Below, one piece after another: positions 42,608-47,543 of a DNA stretch of 47,543 bases. Each line of letters begins with the position of its first letter. The first letter of the stretch is position 1. The position numbers and the translations under genes were made by a program. Source of the stretch: a virus; the IMG/VR virus record IMGVR_UViG_3300023243_000530, positions 1-47,543 of that record; one strand, written 5' to 3'. The notes below the pieces were generated by a model, which was not told the origin of the DNA, ran no database searches, and worked only from the letters and a program-made list of their open reading frames with translations.

Positions 42608-43036
42608 ATGAGTAGCAATCTTGACATGGAGTGGGTAAAGTCCCAGCTCCAGGAAGCTAAAGTTCGAAAAATAATTGGTGACTCTGTTATTAATTTAATT
42701 GAACACCTTGAAACTTTTGACAAACTCAGTGACGAGCATAGGGTGACTGTTGTCGACCTTTTCTCTAAACTAGCCGTTGGACACGCACATATCAAAGTTA
42801 ATGAGGACGAGATGTGGATCCAAGTTACCCCCGGTCAAATTAAAGTAGCTGACCAAATTAGGGTCAGGTCTGACGCCTTCACAGGGCCCCTAGGGGCCGC
42901 CCACAACGGCAGGCGGGGTGTAGTTGTGGCTGTTCGCTACGGGGATGTAATTATTAAATCTAGTGACGGAAGGGAGCCGGTACTAGACGGAGCGCACTAC
43001 GCACCACAAAAGCTAGAAAAATTAATTATTACGTAA
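42608..43036 (+). CDS. hypothetical protein (142 aa)
   Basis: ATG 42608 with AAGGAAAG upstream, just after the intergenic hairpin; an in-frame start at 42512 would run through the hairpin and is rejected. The first 70 residues are helical (MEWVKSQLQEAKVRKIIGDS). The rest contains DQIRVRSDAFTGPLGAAHNG and RGVVVAVRYGDVIIKSSDG, which looks like a small SH3- or KOW-like beta-barrel. Function unknown; it is the last gene before the regulatory group. Confidence 0.6.
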   Translation: MSSNLDMEWVKSQLQEAKVRKIIGDSVINLIEHLETFDKLSDEHRVTVVDLFSKLAVGHAHIKVNEDEMWIQVTPGQIKVADQIRVRSDAFTGPLGAAHNGRRGVVVAVRYGDVIIKSSDGREPVLDGAHYAPQKLEKLIIT

Positions 43037-43064
43037 TTACATAACAACAGAATAGGGAGCTACA

Positions 43065-43346
43065 GTGCGTAAACCGTGGGATTTTGAAGAACCCCTTTGT
43101 GCTGAGGTAGGCGTAGAGCTATTTTTTGCTAGGGACTCTGATGACAAAGAACAGTTGCTCCGTACCACCTCGTATCAAGAAGCAAAAAGTCTTTGCAACA
43201 AATGTGTGCACCAAATGGAGTGTGCCGAGTGGGGTATTAAAAATGAAGAGCACGGAGTGTGGGGCGGTCTCAGCCCCACCGAAAGAACCGCAATAAGAAG
43301 AGTTAATCGCATCCCTATCACACCCAGGCAAAACATAATACGCTAA
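43065..43346 (+). CDS. whiB-like: WhiB-like iron-sulfur transcription regulator (93 aa)
   Basis: GTG with AGGGAG upstream. Four Cys in the WhiB order: Cys12, Cys44, Cys47 and Cys53 (C-x2-C-x5-C for the last three), then GVWGG at 64-68 and a basic end with ERTAIRRVNR. WhiB proteins hold a 4Fe-4S cluster and bind the main sigma factor to change promoter choice; they are known only from Actinobacteria and their phages. Size is typical. It could modify host transcription or act on phage promoters such as the TAAAAT sites just downstream. Confidence 0.9.
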   Translation: MRKPWDFEEPLCAEVGVELFFARDSDDKEQLLRTTSYQEAKSLCNKCVHQMECAEWGIKNEEHGVWGGLSPTERTAIRRVNRIPITPRQNIIR

Positions 43347-43349
43347 AAT
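43344..43349 (+). promoter_or_regulatory. -10-like TAAAAT, 6 bases before ATG 43356 (leaderless start)
   Basis: TAAAAT at 43344-43349 is followed by TATATT and then ATG. There is no ribosome site, and the distance fits transcription starting at or near the A of the start codon, common in Actinobacteria. The same TAAAAT-N6-start geometry occurs at 44008 and, on the minus strand, at 44861. No clear -35. Confidence 0.5.
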
Positions 43350-43355
43350 TATATT

Positions 43356-43646
43356 ATGAATGCAGAACCTGTTAAGTCTCCAGTTCCCGTATGCGAAACA
43401 TGTTGGATTGCAAAAAACTCCACATGGGAGCCCCACAGCATGGATGACAATGGGAGTATCATGATGCGCCTTAAGGACGTTGAGATCCCGATGAAGTACA
43501 ACACAGGGACGGTAGAGATATGTGACTACTGCGGAAAAGTAACTATTGCTGGGATTTATCATTTAATTAGTAGAGACTCTCATTTTGGATTTGGCCTTGC
43601 TGAGCTGGAGTCGGCTTTTTCTGAGACAGATGATGAGGATGAATGA
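43356..43646 (+). CDS. small protein with two CxxC pairs (zinc-binding, 96 aa)
   Basis: ATG with no ribosome site, preceded by a -10-like box 6 bases upstream, so translation is probably leaderless. Cys13-x2-Cys16 (CETC) and Cys56-x2-Cys59 (CDYC) would form a zinc ribbon. The end is acidic (ETDDEDE). No further domain is recognised. It lies between two WhiB-type genes, so a regulatory role is possible. The stop overlaps the ATG of the next gene (ATGA). Confidence 0.65.
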   Translation: MNAEPVKSPVPVCETCWIAKNSTWEPHSMDDNGSIMMRLKDVEIPMKYNTGTVEICDYCGKVTIAGIYHLISRDSHFGFGLAELESAFSETDDEDE

Positions 43647-43960
43647 TCGACAAAAGACTGGGCGACTACCTCTGGGTTGAGTGGCCCGAGGAAGAACATC
43701 TTTACTACACCCCGGAGCATGTTGATATTGACCAGGAGATTGTGAGAAGAGCTCTTGCATCGGCTCTGCAGAGAGACGGCCTTGTGGATAGTCTTTTTGC
43801 GGGCTTTGAAGCTATTGCAGAGGCAACAGTAGAGCAGGGCTGGATGGGAAGTCTGACCGATGATATTGAAATGCTGATATGTGACGAAGAAGGGGAAACA
43901 TTTTACGGAGAAATAGTAGAAAAAGCACTTCCCTGCACCTGGGTAAAAGTCTATATTTAA
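43643..43960 (+). CDS. hypothetical acidic protein (105 aa)
   Basis: ATG overlaps the previous stop. The protein begins MIDKRLGDYLWVEWPEEEHL, is acidic and mixed helical and strand-like, and includes a Gly/Ala-rich middle with LFAGFEAIAEATVEQGWMG. No Cys pairs, no membrane segment, no family I recognise. Its coupling to the zinc-binding gene suggests they act together. A hairpin follows its stop. Confidence 0.6.
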   Translation: MIDKRLGDYLWVEWPEEEHLYYTPEHVDIDQEIVRRALASALQRDGLVDSLFAGFEAIAEATVEQGWMGSLTDDIEMLICDEEGETFYGEIVEKALPCTWVKVYI

Positions 43961-43961
43961 G

Positions 43962-44001
43962 AAACGCCCATATCCTTTTTGCAAGGCTTTTTTGGGTGTT
44001 T
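43962..44001 (+). terminator. imperfect hairpin between gene 43643-43960 and the second WhiB gene
   Basis: AAACGCCCA (43962-43970) pairs with TGGGTGTTT (43993-44001) with one G-T pair; inside, CCTT (43974-43977) pairs with AAGG (43983-43986), followed by CTTTTTT. The inner stem plus T-run looks like a short rho-independent terminator. It ends 7 bases before the -10-like box of the next gene, so it could separate two transcription units. Confidence 0.45.
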
Positions 44002-44007
44002 GTAGTG

Positions 44008-44013
44008 TAAAAT
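44008..44013 (+). promoter_or_regulatory. -10-like TAAAAT, 6 bases before GTG 44020 (leaderless start)
   Basis: TAAAAT at 44008-44013, then AGTATT, then GTG 44020. There is no ribosome site before the GTG, and the spacing equals that of the site at 43344. A -35 cannot be named with confidence; the expected place lies within the preceding hairpin. Confidence 0.5.
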
Positions 44014-44019
44014 AGTATT

Positions 44020-44535
44020 GTGTGGAACCCAGCGGATAACTTAAAATGGCAAAAAGATGCCGAATGTGCTAAACCAGCCAACAAAAAATATGTTGACTGG
44101 TTTTTTTCTAAAAAGCCTGAAGAAAAATATGCTGCCAAAAATCTTTGCTACAGTTGTCCCGTGAGATCTGAGTGCCTTCAGTGGTCACTTGAAAATAAAC
44201 AAATTTGGGGTGTGTGGGGCGGTAAGGATGAGGTGGAGATCCGCAGAACGCTTTCTGTCTCCTATAAAGGAGAGGAAGCGCGTAGACGTAGGTACCCAAA
44301 CTGTCCCTACTGCAACGCAAGGCCTTTTCAGTTAGAGACTCGAATAGAAAACGTTCCCGGCGGGGGTAGGTGGAAAACTGCCAAGGTTGTTGTATGCTCC
44401 GAGTGCAATTTTAGCTGGAGAAGTAGAACAAGCGTTAACGCCATTGAGGCCTACAAGCAGATGCGCTCAGACCGAATTGCCCGTCGTGAAAGAGATAAGA
44501 CTAAAAGACGTCGTACTCGAAAAAAGGCTACTTAG
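44020..44535 (+). CDS. whiB-like: WhiB-like regulator fused to a zinc ribbon and basic tail (171 aa)
   Basis: GTG start, probably leaderless. Residues 1-80 are a complete WhiB unit: Cys16, Cys43, Cys46, Cys52 and GVWGG at 64-68, with nearly the same spacing as the gene at 43065. After it comes a zinc ribbon with CPYC at 95-98 and CSEC at 126-129, then a strongly basic tail (RERDKTKRRRTRKKAT). Typical WhiB proteins end near residue 100, so the C-terminal half is an added nucleic-acid-binding module. It may act as a phage-specific regulator with its own DNA contacts. Its last 8 bases overlap the end of the opposite-strand membrane gene. Confidence 0.85.
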   Translation: MWNPADNLKWQKDAECAKPANKKYVDWFFSKKPEEKYAAKNLCYSCPVRSECLQWSLENKQIWGVWGGKDEVEIRRTLSVSYKGEEARRRRYPNCPYCNARPFQLETRIENVPGGGRWKTAKVVVCSECNFSWRSRTSVNAIEAYKQMRSDRIARRERDKTKRRRTRKKAT

Positions 44536-44854
44536 ACCCCGCTCCGTCAGGGTCGTCTTCGAATTCTAACGCCTCGGAGGGGCTGCTATCGCCCCGGTAG
44601 TGGAAACGATCGTCCATTGTGGCAAACGCTGTGTACGCAGTCAAAATAATGCTAATAAGGCTCACGCCCCCGATGATCATCTGAGAAGCGACCTGAGTAT
44701 CGGTAGAATACACAAAAGCCCCGAAAATAACCATCCCCGCGCCTAGACCATAAGACATATAAATTAGTCTACGACGGTGCTTCCAGGATGGTAGTTTCAT
44801 CCCATTACTAGGAGCTGGATCGGACTCTCGAGGCTGCAGAAGTTTAAAGCGCAT
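44528..44854 (-). CDS. small membrane protein, holin-like (108 aa)
   Basis: ATG at 44854 on the minus strand. Basic N-terminus with KHRRRLIY, then two hydrophobic segments at about residues 30-49 (YMSYGLGAGMVIFGAF) and 57-77 (IIGGVSLISIILTAYTAF), then an acidic tail (EFEDDPDGAGSK). Two transmembrane helices, basic start and small size fit a class II holin, which opens the membrane for the lysis enzyme. No endolysin gene is seen nearby, which weakens the call; any small inner-membrane protein is possible. Starts 4 bases after the glycosyltransferase stop, with a TAAAAT box 6 bases upstream. Confidence 0.6.
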   Translation of the reverse strand: MRFKLLQPRESDPAPSNGMKLPSWKHRRRLIYMSYGLGAGMVIFGAFVYSTDTQVASQMIIGGVSLISIILTAYTAFATMDDRFHYRGDSSPSEALEFEDDPDGAGSK

Positions 44855-44858
44855 ACCT

Positions 44859-45929
44859 CTATTTTACCTCATTTACCAACTTTGCTTTGCAAAGAGCCGC
44901 GTTATTTTTTAGCCGCTCATCGTCTGGACTAAGCTCGTAGGCCTTATCGGCATACTCAGATGCTCTTACATACTGCCCTAAATTATACGCAGCCACCGCA
45001 GCGTAGTCCCAAGGAGAAAATCCCCACGACTCTGCCTCACAAAGGTACTCTAAGGGCTTCTCTACAATGGCCAGGGCCTCTTGTGCGTGCTTTAAGCAGT
45101 TGATCCAGTCTTGGCGGTCATAGTAAAGTTTTACGAGGTCTACGAAGGGCTCACGGCGTCCTGGGGCCTGTGCAATGGCCTTCTGGAACCAGTGCTCCGC
45201 CTCCGCCGGGAGGGATTTACCGATAAAGCGCATGGACGCCGCCCTCTCGGGTGCCCAGTGGGCCGTAGGCAGCTCCAAATGGCGCTTTAGCTCTTCTGCA
45301 GCCTCCATGTACCTGCCATAAAAGTAGAGCTCCCGCCCGTAGTAGAAAGCGTTACGGTCGTTGTGCGGGTCCTCCTGAACAGAAAGAGCCAGGAGTGGGA
45401 GGTACTGCGAGCGACTTTTTGTTGAGTCAGGGCGGTGGTGTGTCTCAATCCCCTCTAGCCATTCTTGCTTCTCCTCGATACCAAAAGCGTAGAGGCACTC
45501 GTGTACTGGGTGACGCCACCGGAACCCTTTACGACCATGAATGTGGTCGTAGCTGAACTCGAGGCCAGGGGTGCCGTCCTCATTGAAGGACCAAATATGT
45601 TTGTACCGTGGACGATTTACCCCCCGCCCCCATGCTTCTGTAAGAATCTCTTTCCATCCCGGGGTGATGACTTCGTCCATGTCCAGGGAAATACACATGT
45701 CAATGTCTTCTGGGAGAGCCGCGAGAGCTGCGTTACGTGCGTCATCAAATCTCCACGGTGACACTCTAATCTCTACAACGTTAATTCCAAGAGCTCTGGC
45801 AGCTTCCACTGTTCCGTCCGTCGAACCTGTATCAGCAATAAGAAGGTAGTCTGCGTCTTTGGCTGACTCATACCATCGGTCAACAAAATCAACCTCGTTG
45901 AGCGCTATGGTGTAGATTGCTGATTTCAT
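44859..45929 (-). CDS. glycosyltransferase family 2 with C-terminal TPR region (356 aa)
   Basis: ATG at 45929 on the minus strand. The N-terminal GT-A domain has DTGSTDGT (33-40) and the metal-binding LDMDEV (Asp83, Asp85). After about residue 165 the sequence is helical with TPR-like units (YFYGRYMEAAEELKRHLELP, HWFQKAIAQAPGRREPFVDL). This combination is common in phages and is thought to transfer sugars onto proteins or surface polymers. Next to a methyltransferase and a glycine-rich adhesin, it could glycosylate virion fibres or alter the host surface. Substrate unknown. Confidence 0.85.
   Translation of the reverse strand: MKSAIYTIALNEVDFVDRWYESAKDADYLLIADTGSTDGTVEAARALGINVVEIRVSPWRFDDARNAALAALPEDIDMCISLDMDEVITPGWKEILTEAWGRGVNRPRYKHIWSFNEDGTPGLEFSYDHIHGRKGFRWRHPVHECLYAFGIEEKQEWLEGIETHHRPDSTKSRSQYLPLLALSVQEDPHNDRNAFYYGRELYFYGRYMEAAEELKRHLELPTAHWAPERAASMRFIGKSLPAEAEHWFQKAIAQAPGRREPFVDLVKLYYDRQDWINCLKHAQEALAIVEKPLEYLCEAESWGFSPWDYAAVAAYNLGQYVRASEYADKAYELSPDDERLKNNAALCKAKLVNEVK
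44861..44866 (-). promoter_or_regulatory. -10-like TAAAAT, 6 bases before ATG 44854 on the minus strand
   Basis: On the minus strand TAAAAT is followed by AGAGGT and then ATG of the holin-like gene, the same geometry as at 43344 and 44008. Here AGAGGT could also be a weak ribosome site, and the TAAAAT overlaps the last codons and stop of the glycosyltransferase gene, so this is the least certain of the three. Confidence 0.4.
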
Positions 45930-45935
45930 TTTCTA

Positions 45936-46127
45936 CTACTCTTCTTCTTGTTTTTTCGATGACTGAAGTTCGGTTTCGTGGGAGAAATTGACAACTCTGT
46001 TGCTCACGTAGCCACCTTCAGTGTCTAGTTTTGAGTCAGCAAGCTCACGGGTGGGCGCAATAACTTGAATAGTCATTACAACCTCGTAGGCGTATACGGA
46101 CGTGGTTTCTTCTATGTCTTTGGTCAT
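45936..46127 (-). CDS. small hypothetical protein (63 aa)
   Basis: Minus strand. I choose ATG 46127, which has GAAAGAGAG upstream, over the ATG 46184 that would overlap the methyltransferase. The product begins MTKDIEETTSVYAYEVVMTI and has a beta-rich middle and an acidic end (SSKKQEEE). No recognised domain. It lies 6 bases before the glycosyltransferase gene and is probably co-translated with it. Function unknown. Confidence 0.55.
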   Translation of the reverse strand: MTKDIEETTSVYAYEVVMTIQVIAPTRELADSKLDTEGGYVSNRVVNFSHETELQSSKKQEEE

Positions 46128-46159
46128 GGTTCTCTCTTTCTTGTCGTGTTGTCGGTAGT

Positions 46160-46738
46160 CTAGCCTGCTTTTGTCACCCAGCACTGGTAGTCCTTGATTA
46201 TGACTTCTATTTTGTTCTTGTAGATTCCAAGAAACGCGTCAATGGCCATCCCTGGGCGGTCCTCGGGTCCATCGCCCCCTGACCACTGGTAGTCATCAAA
46301 AGCCAGGATACCCCAAGGTTTTAGGCACTCGTAGGCATTGACGGCATCTTTGAGAACTCCGTAGGCTGTGTGGTCACCGTCAATGTATATAAAATCGTAT
46401 TTTTCTACGTTGTTGCGAAAAAAACCGTCGCTTGTCCCTTTGTATTTTACTATCTGTCTGTTTGCCCGAGCAGGGCCTGTTTTGGTGTCGTAGAGTGTTT
46501 CAACGCTTGTCCAGTTGAGGCCGTGGTGGACTGGCTCGTCTGAGCCTTCCCAGGTGTCAACGTCTATAAGGATGGAGCCCGTGTGGTTGTACAAAACGTT
46601 GTTGTACAGCCAAACACTGGCGTCTCCCGTGTATGCACCGATTTGTAGCATACGGCTGGGCCGCTCGGCTAGGTGCTTGAGGTGTCCCTCGAAGTTTTTG
46701 AGGCCGTCGTTTTGAAACCAGTTGGGTACGTTGTTCAC
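46160..46738 (-). CDS. SAM-dependent methyltransferase, class I (192 aa)
   Basis: GTG start at 46738. The SAM-binding motif LQIGAYTGDAS (31-41) and the acidic end of the second strand (ILIDVDTWEG) are followed by YDFIYIDGDHTAYGVLKDA and a GGDGPEDRPG loop, a pattern of small phage and nucleotide-sugar-type methyltransferases (Methyltransf_24 group). There is no DNA-methylase DPPY/NPPY motif, so sugar, protein or small-molecule methylation is more likely than DNA modification. It belongs to the minus-strand surface-modification group with the glycosyltransferase. Confidence 0.75.
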   Translation of the reverse strand: MNNVPNWFQNDGLKNFEGHLKHLAERPSRMLQIGAYTGDASVWLYNNVLYNHTGSILIDVDTWEGSDEPVHHGLNWTSVETLYDTKTGPARANRQIVKYKGTSDGFFRNNVEKYDFIYIDGDHTAYGVLKDAVNAYECLKPWGILAFDDYQWSGGDGPEDRPGMAIDAFLGIYKNKIEVIIKDYQCWVTKAG

Positions 46739-46772
46739 CTTTATAGCCTACTACATAGGCGTTCAGTAGAAG

Positions 46773-47144
46773 TTAGACGCGCTCAGCCCACTGGGTGTTC
46801 TCTTCATCCCAATTGTATTCTGCACCGTCCGTGGGGTACGCGACGGGGGCTTCCCAAAGACACGAAGATTCAACTAGGACCCAGCTGGAGTACGGCTTGG
46901 GTGGAATAAAAGCCCCATCAGTTCCCTTGTCAGGGTCGAAGGTGTACCCAGTACCCGCATAGTTGAAGCGCAGGGGTGTCCCCCCAAGCAGATGAACCCC
47001 GCCGTAAGTGTTGTAGGAAGTTTGCCGGTACACATCACCGGTGCGGGCGTTCAGTTCTTCCTCAAGCCCGTCATCTTCCTGCCTGCCCACCGTAACAAAA
47101 GTAACCAGGTTAGTGTCAGGGTCAATCTTTGCGAAGTGGCTCAT
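46773..47144 (-). CDS. small phage protein of the tail-associated 'AHFAK' type (123 aa)
   Basis: Minus strand, ATG overlapping the previous stop (ATGA). It begins MSHFAKIDPDTNLVTFVTVG and ends with PPKPYSSWVLVESSCLWEAP and EYNWDEENTQWAERV. This pattern (HFAK start, GYTFDP, PPKPYxSWVL, CLWEAP, W-D-E-x-x-x-W end) recurs in many tailed phages of aquatic bacteria, often beside tail fibre or adhesin genes, but its role is not known to me. Coupling to the adhesin gene fits that context. Confidence 0.65.
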   Translation of the reverse strand: MSHFAKIDPDTNLVTFVTVGRQEDDGLEEELNARTGDVYRQTSYNTYGGVHLLGGTPLRFNYAGTGYTFDPDKGTDGAFIPPKPYSSWVLVESSCLWEAPVAYPTDGAEYNWDEENTQWAERV

Positions 47145-47543
47145 GCGATTGTCACCGTTTCTGAACCCGTGGAAGTAGCCGTCACCGTGTAAACCGTGTT
47201 TACGCCAACGATTGCTGATGTTTGTGTAACACCGCCAGAGAATGTGACAATCGCCTGAGTTGGAAGCGAGAAGATTACGACACCGGAACCGCCAGCGCCC
47301 GAGTCTTCTCTTGACGCATCGCCACCACCACCGCCAGCGCCCTTGTTAACATCCCCAGCTGTTCCGGCAACGGCTGGTGACCGTGTACCTCCAGTACCGC
47401 CACCGTCAGTTCCAACCCCGTAGCCCGCTGAACTGTTTTGAATGTACGCTCCACCGCCACCGCCGGCACGACCAATAGCAGAACCCGTGATTGAAGAAGT
47501 CACCCCCGCCCCGCCGTCACCACTTTGACCAGAAACCGAAGAG
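47141..47543 (-). CDS. glycine-rich adhesin/tail fibre, C-terminal part (cut by right edge)
   Basis: Minus strand; the frame is open to base 47543, so the gene starts beyond the window. The visible 133 residues begin in a Gly-rich block (GRAGGGGGAYIQ, GAGGGGGDASRED) typical of poly-Gly-II host-binding domains, then GGSGVVIFSLPTQAIVTFSG and a Thr/Val-rich beta end (YTVTATSTGSETVTI). Glycine-rich fibres bind host receptors in many aquatic phages. The neighbouring glycosyltransferase and methyltransferase may modify it. A GTG at 47503 would give a short version, but upstream codons are open and Gly-rich, so truncation is preferred. Confidence 0.75.
   Translation of the reverse strand, partial: SSVSGQSGDGGAGVTSSITGSAIGRAGGGGGAYIQNSSAGYGVGTDGGGTGGTRSPAVAGTAGDVNKGAGGGGGDASREDSGAGGSGVVIFSLPTQAIVTFSGGVTQTSAIVGVNTVYTVTATSTGSETVTIA

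Noticed and set aside
45465-45849. Plus-strand frames under the glycosyltransferase gene
   Set aside because: The minus-strand frame encodes a recognisable GT-A domain with DTGSTDGT and LDMDEV; the plus frames show no domain or start signal.
1-47543. tRNA genes, CRISPR arrays, insertion sequences, integrase or attachment site
   Set aside because: Gaps between genes are too short for most of these, no regular direct repeats with spacers were seen, and no recombinase motif appears in any gene.

Overview
The window looks like about 47.5 kb of a tailed, long-tailed (siphovirus-type) phage infecting an actinobacterium. The host call rests on two WhiB-type Fe-S regulators, a family known only from Actinobacteria and their phages, and on head proteins of actinophage type. 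Genes are packed with 1-14 base overlaps or tiny gaps. The only long gene-free stretch is the 163-base leader before the major capsid gene. I see no tRNA, CRISPR array, integrase or insertion sequence. Terminase, portal and endolysin are not in the window; both ends cut through genes.

Layout. (1) 1-14413: the end of an unknown gene, then one 13.5-kb gene for a 4513-residue multidomain 'polyvalent' protein (repeated small modules, a DnaQ-like exonuclease, a UvrD-like helicase and two ArdC-type antirestriction/metallopeptidase units), then three small genes. (2) 14413-25546: head and neck. A 1596-residue mosaic capsid maturation protease, a structured leader, a major capsid protein with an acidic scaffold-like N-terminus, a second capsid-like protein, the major tail protein, a head-tail adaptor, a tail terminator and a gp10-like protein. 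(3) 25584-36137: tail. Two overlapping tail assembly chaperone frames, tape measure, Dit-like and hub-like tail proteins carrying repeated E1-FCCH-like domains, an S74-chaperone tail fibre and two small genes. (4) 36155-43036: replication and recombination. PolA-type polymerase, RuvC-like resolvase, SNF2 helicase, PD-(D/E)XK nuclease, Sak4-like ATPase, an SSB-like protein and one hypothetical. (5) 43065-44535: regulators, with two WhiB-like proteins (one fused to a zinc ribbon), a zinc-binding small protein and a hypothetical. (6) 44528-47543, minus strand: holin-like membrane protein, glycosyltransferase with TPRs, small protein, methyltransferase, a small tail-associated-type protein and a glycine-rich adhesin cut by the right edge.

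The most unusual feature is the polyvalent protein. A short motif, [L/F]-N-M-A-[V/I]-P, occurs four times, and three of the copies lie just before the helicase, the first ArdC unit and the second ArdC unit. Synonymous codons differ between copies, so the peptide is conserved rather than the DNA. My inference is that the protein is made as one chain next to the head genes, possibly packaged and ejected with the DNA, and cut at these sites into an exonuclease part, a middle part, a helicase and two antirestriction proteins. Other notable signals are three TAAAAT-N6-start arrangements suggesting leaderless promoters, eleven related beta-domains across three tail proteins, and a hairpin-rich leader before the major capsid gene.
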